Shown here one piece after another: positions 1-6,438 of a stretch of 12,729 nucleotides of DNA. The stretch comes from GCA-2401155 sp045047085 (lineage in GTDB: Bacteria; Pseudomonadota; Alphaproteobacteria; Rhizobiales; Rhizobiaceae): NCBI GenBank assembly GCA_045047085.1, contig JASFYT010000109.1, positions 1 to 12,729 on the forward strand, given 5' to 3'. A program made the translations under genes and the position numbers. Under the pieces are notes generated by a model, which worked only from the letters and a program-made list of their open reading frames with translations, ran no database searches and was not told where the DNA came from. Numbering within the stretch: position 1 is the stretch's first letter; each line of letters starts with the position of its first letter.

Positions 1-61
1 CTGGTAGCGCGCTTGGTTTGGGACCAAGATGTCGGAGGTTCGAATCCTCTCGCTCCGACCA
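1..61 (+). tRNA. tRNA-Pro (anticodon TGG), 5' end cut by window edge
   Basis: The visible part begins in the D-loop (CTGGTAGCGC). The anticodon stem is CTTGG/CCAAG, enclosing the loop TTTGGGA, which gives anticodon TGG and reads proline CCA codons. The T-arm has stem GGAGG/CCTCT with loop TTCGAAT. The acceptor 3' strand CGCTCCG is followed by A and an encoded CCA ending at 61. The acceptor 5' strand and part of the D-arm lie outside the window. The 3' half closely resembles enterobacterial tRNA-Pro(UGG). tRNA 3' ends are common integration sites for genomic islands, and an accessory region starts right after this one. Confidence 0.95.
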
Positions 62-90
62 TTTTTACAAATAATATCAGGTAGTTATAG

Positions 91-122
91 AAAAAGGCCA
101 GTCACTGCGACTGGCCTTTTTT
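91..122 (+). terminator. Rho-independent terminator after tRNA-Pro
   Basis: A 13-bp perfect stem (AAAAAGGCCAGTC pairing with GACTGGCCTTTTT) encloses the 5-nt loop ACTGC and is followed by a run of six T residues. It starts 30 nt after the tRNA CCA end, so it most likely ends the tRNA transcript. The A-tract on the 5' side makes it potentially bidirectional. Confidence 0.93.
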
Positions 123-129
123 GTTGATT

Positions 130-149
130 ATTCCCGACAATTCCCGACA
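130..149. repeat. Perfect tandem repeat, 2 x 10 bp (ATTCCCGACA)
   Basis: ATTCCCGACA occurs twice head to tail with no mismatch, directly after the tRNA terminator and before the accessory genes. Its position would suit a recombination site or a scar left by island integration, but two 10-bp copies could also be chance. No further copy was noticed in the window. Confidence 0.7.
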
Positions 150-198
150 TAGTATTACCACCATGCAATCTAGCGTTTCACACCTCCCAAAATATAGG

Positions 199-243
199 TT
201 TTGGCAAAAGGGTAAAAAGTGTAGAATACACTGAACTTTTTAC
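199..243 (+). promoter_or_regulatory. Candidate promoter with nested inverted repeats upstream of the small bicistron
   Basis: A perfect 9-bp inverted repeat, GTAAAAAGT (212-220) and ACTTTTTAC (235-243), brackets a second, alternative repeat, AGTGTA (218-223) and TACACT (227-232). A possible -10 element TAGAAT lies at 222-227. Possible -35 elements are TTTTGG at 199-204 (17-bp spacer) or TTGGCA at 201-206 (15-bp spacer). An operator over the -10 box would repress the genes starting at 281. The hairpin is AT-rich and not followed by a clean T-run, so a terminator is less likely. This is pattern evidence only. Confidence 0.4.
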
Positions 244-280
244 ATTTTACATATTAGTATTCAAGAAAAGGTGTACTAAA

Positions 281-406
281 ATGACCAAAAAAACAGAAAA
301 TTCCTCTGGCTCTGCCCAAAAGCCAAAAAGTGGTAGTGGCAGTTCAACCGGTAATCCAGGCACAAGGAGCGGTGGCGGCGGGACAACCAAAGGCAGCATA
401 AATTGA
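281..406 (+). CDS. 41-aa Gly/Ser/Thr/Lys-rich small protein, function unknown
   Basis: This short frame starts with ATG, preceded by AAAAGG nine nt upstream, and ends in TGA at 404-406. The product is low-complexity and basic: it begins MTKKTENSSGSAQK and ends in a glycine run followed by TTKGSIN. It has no hydrophobic stretch, cysteine or aromatic residue, so it should be soluble and disordered. Its stop codon overlaps the TTG start of the next gene (TTGA), which implies translational coupling to the membrane protein. I do not recognise the family. The Shine-Dalgarno site, the overlap and the shared AT-rich composition support a real gene. A role as a regulatory leader peptide or as a partner of the membrane protein is inference. 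Confidence 0.6.
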   Translation: MTKKTENSSGSAQKPKSGSGSSTGNPGTRSGGGGTTKGSIN

Positions 407-786
407 CCAACAAAGATTTGTGGGAGCAATACGGCAATTTCACAATAGATCTCTCGAATAATGCGAGAAAATTGGCTTTTGCCGCTGCAGGTCTTTCATG
501 GTTATTTAAAACCATTGAAAATACTTTTCCAGCCCCAGTGCTATGCGCCCTTCTTGCAATAATTATATTTTTTATCTGTGATATTTTGCAATATTTCCTT
601 GGTGCAATCAGACTAAAAAAGTGGATAGAATCGGAAGAAGAAACACGTGAGAAAGAAACAGGTTCAATTGAAGGCGAGTACAAAAAACCAAAAAACATTG
701 ACACCCCATCTTTTTATTGTTGGGTTGCAAAAGTAATTGCACTTTTAGCAAGCTATGCCTTCCTGGGCTTACAAATTTTTCTATAG
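403..786 (+). CDS. 127-aa small membrane protein (two to three membrane segments), function unknown
   Basis: The TTG start at 403 overlaps the TGA of the preceding small gene. AAAGG lies nine nt upstream (389-393), and no in-frame ATG competes nearby. A short amphipathic or hydrophobic stretch at residues 22-37 is followed by a strong membrane segment at about 43-68 (PAPVLCALLAIIIFFICDIL). A highly charged loop covers about 70-102 (EEETREKE), and a second strong segment at about 104-127 runs to the C-terminus. The layout suggests an inner-membrane protein with a charged loop, perhaps cytoplasmic. Small membrane effectors of this kind occur in abortive-infection and toxin systems, but no named family is recognisable. 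GC over 421-780 is 37 percent by hand count, well below the operon it faces. The gene converges on the helicase gene with 17 nt between stops. Confidence 0.75.
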   Translation: MTNKDLWEQYGNFTIDLSNNARKLAFAAAGLSWLFKTIENTFPAPVLCALLAIIIFFICDILQYFLGAIRLKKWIESEEETREKETGSIEGEYKKPKNIDTPSFYCWVAKVIALLASYAFLGLQIFL

Positions 787-803
787 GGAAATTCCACCAA
801 CTA

Positions 804-2879
804 TTACTGAGCACACATATCATCCAGAAACTCCGACGGCATATCCCCACTGGTCACCAGCAAATAATCTCTTGCACGGGTGCAAGCGACATAGAGAAGA
901 TGCCGCTCAGTGTCGTAGACCTCCTGAAGATCTGCATCATCGGCTACTGTTTCAATACGTTCTTGCAGAGGGATCACTTCATCATCACATGCCATAACAA
1001 CTACAGCCCGGAACTCCAACCCCTTCGCCAAATGCATGGTACTGATCGACACATTACCGCTGACTGTCTCAACCTTTTCATCAAGTACAACATAGGGCAG
1101 ATTTGCCAGTTCAACCGCAGCTTTTGCCCTTTCCAACTCCGCATCGGAACGAATAAAAACACCAAATTCATGCGGCATCAAGTCATCGGCTGATCGATCT
1201 TTCAACCACTGAGCAACAAACTCAATTTCCTCTTCAAATGAACTCAATTCACTTACCGTCGGTGCGGCACCATTAAATACAGAGATAGTGCCGCGCCGTT
1301 CTTCCACGTTGCCATCAACATCAGCAACTTCAGGATCTAAAAGACGATCAGCTTGCATTCTGATTTGATGGGACGTGCGGTAGTTGATCCGCAGGTTGCG
1401 TGAGCGGCCACGGATATCAACGCCAAGTGATTTCCAGGAAAATGGTTGTTGGAAGATTCGCTGACCAAGATCTCCAGCAAAAAACAAACTATTTTCCTTC
1501 CCGGCGCCTAATGCTGCAAGAAACCGTAATTGTGCAACACTGATGTCTTGAGCCTCATCGGTAACAGCAAAATCAAATGGCGGATTATTACTCACAACAA
1601 GCATCCCTGCCAACTTGTTGAACATAGCAGCACGAGTGATCAATCCACGAGATTGTAGACCATCCTGCACCTTATCAAAGATTGCCCATAGTATTTGTCG
1701 ATGTTGCTCAGGAAGTCTCGTTTTTCTTCCCAATCGTTTAACATCTCGATAGGATTCCCAGTCACAAAGTTGCCAGGCATCCACTACCTGCTCCCACTCG
1801 GTGATCAGAAAATGCGACGTAAACTTATGCCCTTCAATTTCAGCTGCTGCTTGATTCAGCAAAGGCTTGATGTCAGACCTCAATGCGATTTTTGGCTTAC
1901 CAAAATTCAGGCCATAAAGACGTTTACCAATTGTGTCAAGATCATGGACTTCAAGTCGATCTCCTAAGCGGGGTTCATGACCAATCAAGCGCTTCAGCTT
2001 AGTCCGTAGGGCACTAGCCAAGGGCTTAGAGAAAGTTGTCAATAAAACTCGAGAATCAGGATTTGTGCGCGTCAGATAGACAGCACGATGCAAAGCCACA
2101 ATCGTTTTACCAGTTCCAGCTGAACCAGAGACACGTGCAGGGCCACTGTAGTCACGTTCAACCAATTCTCTCTGCGCCGGATGCAGGAAAACTGTCCATT
2201 TTTCCCATGGATAATCAAGCGCCTGCTCCAGCTCTTCAATATTGGTCATCAAACGGAAACGACGCTGTGCATCTGGATGATTGAATGGATCACTATCAGC
2301 AGAAATTGGAGTCGTTATTTCAGGCTTAACGCCAATTGCCAAATTCAGAAGAGCTTCAGCTGCCTCGCTTGGCAAGTGATCAGCCAAATCAAGGATTGTA
2401 TCCTCGTTGGCAGCACGCACATCCTCCAGCCATTCTTCTGGCACACCATAACTGAGCAGTTCTTCGGCTGCGATTTCAGCAAATAGAAGTTGTTTTGACG
2501 GCGCAGGAGATTCGACAGGGATATAGACAGGAATAGTGATTTCCTGAACCGTTTCCCTGACCTCAACAAGCTGTGCGGCACCGGTTTTTGGATGAGTTTC
2601 AAGCTTACGACGACTGCCCCAGTTGTAGGCAGGATCATGATGGGCGACATAGCACAATAGAAGGCTCTGCTTTGTCCTGTGGACAATGATTCGCAGGTCG
2701 CCGCTGACACGAGCCGACCAGAAGTTTTTATCCTTCGCATTAGTCAGCCTATGGAAGCTCATCCCTGGATTGGCTGGGTTCATTTGTAGATCAAAAGCTG
2801 TTGTTTTTACTGCTTTTTGCTCTTCGCCAGTCAGCCTTGCAAGGCTATCAGTGAATGTGTCGGCAATAAGAAATTGCAT
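804..2879 (-). CDS. SF1 (UvrD/Rep-type) DNA helicase with RelE/ParE-like N-terminal domain
   Basis: The 691-aa product is the last gene of the minus-strand operon. Residues 1-90 resemble the RelE/ParE toxin fold: an N-terminal helical part, then strands with R57, R63, H81 and Y85 in the typical context 'FWSARVSGDLRIIVH...HHDPAYNW'. The SF1 core follows. It has a Q-like motif (HPAQR, about 233), Walker A GSAGTGKT (252-259), Walker B DEAQ (441-444), motif III FAGDLGQ (467-473), motif IV INYRTS (498-503), motif V TMHLAKGLEF (614-623) and motif VI YVACTRAR (663-670). All core motifs are intact, so ATP-driven 3'-5' DNA translocation is expected. The start is fixed by a TAATG overlap (1 nt) with the stop of the S8 protease gene, giving translational coupling. 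Whether the RelE-like domain cleaves RNA, binds nucleic acid or is regulatory cannot be told. No antitoxin gene adjoins it. Confidence 0.92.
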   Translation of the reverse strand: MQFLIADTFTDSLARLTGEEQKAVKTTAFDLQMNPANPGMSFHRLTNAKDKNFWSARVSGDLRIIVHRTKQSLLLCYVAHHDPAYNWGSRRKLETHPKTGAAQLVEVRETVQEITIPVYIPVESPAPSKQLLFAEIAAEELLSYGVPEEWLEDVRAANEDTILDLADHLPSEAAEALLNLAIGVKPEITTPISADSDPFNHPDAQRRFRLMTNIEELEQALDYPWEKWTVFLHPAQRELVERDYSGPARVSGSAGTGKTIVALHRAVYLTRTNPDSRVLLTTFSKPLASALRTKLKRLIGHEPRLGDRLEVHDLDTIGKRLYGLNFGKPKIALRSDIKPLLNQAAAEIEGHKFTSHFLITEWEQVVDAWQLCDWESYRDVKRLGRKTRLPEQHRQILWAIFDKVQDGLQSRGLITRAAMFNKLAGMLVVSNNPPFDFAVTDEAQDISVAQLRFLAALGAGKENSLFFAGDLGQRIFQQPFSWKSLGVDIRGRSRNLRINYRTSHQIRMQADRLLDPEVADVDGNVEERRGTISVFNGAAPTVSELSSFEEEIEFVAQWLKDRSADDLMPHEFGVFIRSDAELERAKAAVELANLPYVVLDEKVETVSGNVSISTMHLAKGLEFRAVVVMACDDEVIPLQERIETVADDADLQEVYDTERHLLYVACTRARDYLLVTSGDMPSEFLDDMCAQ

Positions 2880-5386
2880 TAATTTTCCACTACAACTGGA
2901 GTAGCAATTTGGTTAGCCACAGCATTATATAAGTCTACTTCGACCTCTGGTGCATGAATTGAAATAACCAAAGCATACCTTGCCACTTTGTTGTAACGCT
3001 CAAGTTTCACACGAGTTTTCCACCACCCTACCGTTGGATAAATTGCCAAAACTCCCCTACTGGCGAGATCTGCCGCACTCCCTCGCCAGATATCAGAATG
3101 CAGCGATCCTTTGTGACGATTTTGCTTGCCAATCAACCAATCAGTGTCATTTCCTCCTACGTTGATTCCTTCCTCGGCATCACGTGCAACAGCATTGATT
3201 CGTGCTCTAAAATCAGCATCAGATTCCAATGGACGTTTCACATCAAAACGCAAGCCATGTGATTCATAGCGATATCTTGATCGAAAGCCTCGCACAGAGG
3301 GATTTGGTTCAATGAAATATGAAAGAGTTACGTGCATTTCCACCTGTGTGTCTCTTAATTGCTCAAGTTCTTCTAGTGGCCACGGCAAACGATGTAAGTT
3401 CATATCCCTAAGTGTTGGCTGGCTACTTCCCTCCCGAGAAAATGGATGCAATTGCCCCTCTATCACCATTGTCAGAGAATTTGAAACACTCCACATGGCA
3501 CGATCTATATCTGGAACACCAAAACCACAATGACGGACAAGGTTGGCATAATCAGATTTGGAAGGTTGCCCATGGTTTGGCAAAAACATCCTCATCATGT
3601 TATCTGTCCAAGTGGCAGAATGTACAATTAAAGCACGAATTGTTTCAGGCCAAAGCTCCGGATATAATTTCATCAATTTGGCGGCCATTTGAGCGGCTAG
3701 AGCAGTTGCCGCACTGGTGGCATTTGCAGTTGTGAATACTCTTTGCTCTGGCTTATAATGGCTCGTCAGAAGGCTTAAACTAGACATCCAGACCGCACCT
3801 AGGTGATCTTTAGCAGCATTGCCACCCTCGAAAACTACATCTGGTTTCAGGGGCCAATGCTGTTGCCACGTAGATGACGTCGTGCTGAATGGGGACATTC
3901 CTCCTGATTCAGCAACTGGAGTATAGTTTTCACAATCAGGCTCAGTGATATGTGTCAGCTCCGTATAAGCCCCTATAGTCAAAACATTCCAAGCCTGACC
4001 AGGATCATGAATACCATCTGAAGTATTGCTTTCGGGATATTCACCCCAGGCATTCGGATCTATGACATTTCCTGCCGATACCACAAAAAGTCGTGGAGAA
4101 TCATTTTCGGCGTCCATATCAGATGCTAACTTGTCTAGAGCCGCCGACCACGCAGAGGGACGACCGCGATCTCGATTATCCCGTGCCGTTATTGCCATCC
4201 CAAAAATCCGAGGGCGATATGGGGCAACAATCTCGGGGCGAGCAACGGCTTCTGTGGTCAGGTATCCATGATGCTGAGCATTCCCAGTATTACCGCCATC
4301 ATTTGATAACAGCTTAATCGATTCAATACGATGACCAACCTCGATCGCTTCACCAGAATCAAGAACAAGTGCCAAGTTGCCCATCAAGGTAAGACCTGCC
4401 ATGGCTGTACCGTGTCCAACGACATCATCAGTACCCCATGCTGGTTCTACTGTATGCAAGTCTAAATCATCAAGCACCGGTGCAATCAGTGGGTGGCCAT
4501 TATTAACACCTGTATCAAGTAAACACACATAAGGAACCCGCTCTTCAGATCCTGGAAAGCGGGTTCGATCAATAAGCTCTGCTAACCACTCCGGCTGTTC
4601 TACTGGGAGCAAAGCATCAAAAAACTCTGCTGTTTCTTTGGCACGTCTTAACTCAGCAATGCTGTTGAGTGTCATAATGGAATGTTGCATCTGTAGTCTG
4701 GATGCATGTACCAACAAAACTGTACGTTCAGGAAAGGTCAGTTCTTCAGGTGCTACCCTCAGCTCCTGCAATGCGGCCATTTCTCGAAACGTAGCCACAG
4801 TGCCAGTGCGGTCGTTCCGAATAGGCAGCCAAACCTCCCACCAGAATGATTCATCATCGGTTGCGGGGAAAGCGAGCGGATCATCAGTCCACAATGCACG
4901 TAGGCTTGCAGCACGTATCTGCCGAATTGCATTGATAAGTTTCCTATGGTCACGAGCATGCCCTCTCCGATCTCGTTTTTCATCCAAATAGTCCTGGACA
5001 AGGCTTTCAAAGTGGTCCAACTTCCCGTCCGGCACAAAAACCGTTGCTTGCGTACATCCGTCCTCATGCCTCACATTTAACAGTTCTATCCCCGATCGCT
5101 CTCGAGCCAGACTTTCGAACGCAAGCTCAACATCAGGAAAACTTTCAAATTCTACATGTAATCCGAAACCACCTTCAAGACCGGAAGCCTGTTGTGCCTC
5201 ACGTGCTTGATCCATTGCTGGTTTAACCGCATTTATTTGATCTCGTAATGCGGTCCCATGTTGCTGCCTGTCACGAGCTGGGATTGGTCTCGGCGTCATT
5301 GCCTGCGATGGGCGCCTAAACCTCTCTGTTTCAGAAAAACCGTCAAGGACAAGGTGTCTATTTTTTCTGATGCCATTACCTGTCAT
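2879..5386 (-). CDS. Subtilisin-like S8 family serine protease
   Basis: The 835-aa product has an intact subtilase triad: Asp291 (CLLDTGVNNGHP), His325 (VVGHGTAMAG) and Ser558 (NATSAATALA), with oxyanion Asn440 (VVSAGN). The first 280 residues are Arg/Gln-rich and then alpha/beta, possibly a propeptide-like or substrate-recognition region. The last 200 or so are beta-rich with many Trp, Tyr and Arg residues. There is no signal peptide (the N-terminus MTGNGIRKNRH is polar and basic), so the enzyme should act in the cytoplasm, unlike most secreted subtilases. ATG at 5386 is preceded by a G-run about 10 nt upstream. It lies 23 nt after the AAA+ ATPase gene and overlaps the helicase start. Subtilase-AAA+ neighbours recur in bacterial genomes (my recollection). 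Gating or unfolding by the ATPase, and the substrate, are inference. Confidence 0.93.
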   Translation of the reverse strand: MTGNGIRKNRHLVLDGFSETERFRRPSQAMTPRPIPARDRQQHGTALRDQINAVKPAMDQAREAQQASGLEGGFGLHVEFESFPDVELAFESLARERSGIELLNVRHEDGCTQATVFVPDGKLDHFESLVQDYLDEKRDRRGHARDHRKLINAIRQIRAASLRALWTDDPLAFPATDDESFWWEVWLPIRNDRTGTVATFREMAALQELRVAPEELTFPERTVLLVHASRLQMQHSIMTLNSIAELRRAKETAEFFDALLPVEQPEWLAELIDRTRFPGSEERVPYVCLLDTGVNNGHPLIAPVLDDLDLHTVEPAWGTDDVVGHGTAMAGLTLMGNLALVLDSGEAIEVGHRIESIKLLSNDGGNTGNAQHHGYLTTEAVARPEIVAPYRPRIFGMAITARDNRDRGRPSAWSAALDKLASDMDAENDSPRLFVVSAGNVIDPNAWGEYPESNTSDGIHDPGQAWNVLTIGAYTELTHITEPDCENYTPVAESGGMSPFSTTSSTWQQHWPLKPDVVFEGGNAAKDHLGAVWMSSLSLLTSHYKPEQRVFTTANATSAATALAAQMAAKLMKLYPELWPETIRALIVHSATWTDNMMRMFLPNHGQPSKSDYANLVRHCGFGVPDIDRAMWSVSNSLTMVIEGQLHPFSREGSSQPTLRDMNLHRLPWPLEELEQLRDTQVEMHVTLSYFIEPNPSVRGFRSRYRYESHGLRFDVKRPLESDADFRARINAVARDAEEGINVGGNDTDWLIGKQNRHKGSLHSDIWRGSAADLASRGVLAIYPTVGWWKTRVKLERYNKVARYALVISIHAPEVEVDLYNAVANQIATPVVVEN

Positions 5387-5409
5387 GCTTAAATATTCCC
5401 CCCGCCCTA

Positions 5410-6408
5410 TTAAATTCTTTTCTTTAATCTTCCGGCTATTCTTTGGCGTTCAAGTAATGTCTGACGAATATTCGCTTCTTCAACACAATCAACTTGATTA
5501 ATCAGTGCTTCTTTAAGTACCTCGTCCGCAGCCCTAGATATTTCCGCATAACTCAATCCATCAGCTACAGTTGCTAATCGTTTCCATGATGTCCTCTTTT
5601 TTACATAATGCATCAGTCGCGTTTTAAGCAATGAAGTGATCTGAATTTCACCTGGCAATTCATAGTGCAAAACATCATCAAAGCGGCGGAACAATGCATG
5701 ATCCAACACCTCCAGATGATTGGTTGCTGCAACAATCAGACTGTGAGATTGGTCTTGCTCAATCATCTGCAAAAAGCTATTAAGTACGCGCCGAATTTCA
5801 CCTACATCGTTACCTAGCCCTCGCTGTGAACCAATCGCATCAAATTCATCAAAAAAGTAGACACCACGGGTTTGAGTTGTCGCTTCGAAAATTTGGCGGA
5901 GTTTAGCAGCGGTCTCTCCCATAAATTTCGTAATCAACCCATCCAGGCGGATTTGGCACAAGGGCAACCCAAGCTCACCAGCTAGTACAGATGCCGACAA
6001 AGTCTTACCAGTACCCGGAGGACCAACCAATAACAACTTTCTTCGTGGATAAAGACCATGTGCGAGAATTTGTGAAGAATGCCGTTGTTCACGAATAATA
6101 CGCTGAAGTTGCTCAGACAAACCTTCGTTAAGAACCATATCTCCCAATCGAGATTTAGGGTAGGTAACCGCTAATAAATTGGCCAAATCGCCCTTAGGAC
6201 GGCCTATAGGTATTGGTGTATCACCTCTACCAACTAGCTCTGGTCGTCGTTTTGCTTCATCAATCAAATCTCGTAATTCTGCTGCAAGTTTACCATGACC
6301 TCGCTTCGCTTCATGTGCAGCGACTTGCATAGCTACAGAAAAAAAACGTTGATCATCTCGCTCCAGGTGTGATTTAAGCAATGCCTTCAGCTGATTAGCA
6401 CTTGCCAT
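5410..6408 (-). CDS. AAA+ ATPase, single domain, partner of the S8 protease
   Basis: The 332-aa product has Walker A GPPGTGKT (129-136), Walker B VYFFDEFD (183-190), sensor 1 Asn230 (AATN) and an Arg-finger pair RRF (241-243), followed by a short helical lid. This is the layout of classic-clade AAA proteins (FtsH/Cdc48/katanin-like), which act as hexameric remodelling ATPases. The first 70 residues are helical and charged and may bind the partner or substrate. There is no transmembrane segment and no fused protease, so the S8 protease next door is the obvious effector. The ATG at 6408 is clear: a full Shine-Dalgarno AAGGAGG lies seven nt upstream (6416-6422), the strongest in the window. It suggests this protein is made in greater amount than its neighbours. 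Confidence 0.92.
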   Translation of the reverse strand: MASANQLKALLKSHLERDDQRFFSVAMQVAAHEAKRGHGKLAAELRDLIDEAKRRPELVGRGDTPIPIGRPKGDLANLLAVTYPKSRLGDMVLNEGLSEQLQRIIREQRHSSQILAHGLYPRRKLLLVGPPGTGKTLSASVLAGELGLPLCQIRLDGLITKFMGETAAKLRQIFEATTQTRGVYFFDEFDAIGSQRGLGNDVGEIRRVLNSFLQMIEQDQSHSLIVAATNHLEVLDHALFRRFDDVLHYELPGEIQITSLLKTRLMHYVKKRTSWKRLATVADGLSYAEISRAADEVLKEALINQVDCVEEANIRQTLLERQRIAGRLKKRI

Positions 6409-6415
6409 GACGGAT

Positions 6416-6422
6416 CCTCCTT
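6416..6422 (-). promoter_or_regulatory. Strong Shine-Dalgarno AAGGAGG for the AAA+ ATPase gene
   Basis: A complete match to the anti-SD sequence lies seven nt before the ATG at 6408, in the 30-nt gap after the methyltransferase gene. The other genes in the operon have only partial matches. Confidence 0.85.
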
Positions 6423-6438
6423 GGTTGGTTCAGCTCCA

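Noticed and set aside
163..234. 23-codon ATG frame (MQSSVSHLPKYR...) between the terminator and the bicistron
   Set aside because: No Shine-Dalgarno, overlaps the candidate promoter and inverted repeats, no recognisable sequence.
276..704. 142-codon minus-strand frame opposite the bicistron
   Set aside because: Antisense to a better supported pair with SD and stop-start overlap; product looks like random Ser/Phe/Leu-rich sequence.
717..1193. 158-codon plus-strand frame
   Set aside because: Mostly antisense to the helicase gene, whose motifs are complete; composition (His, Cys, Asn-rich) is typical of a shadow frame.
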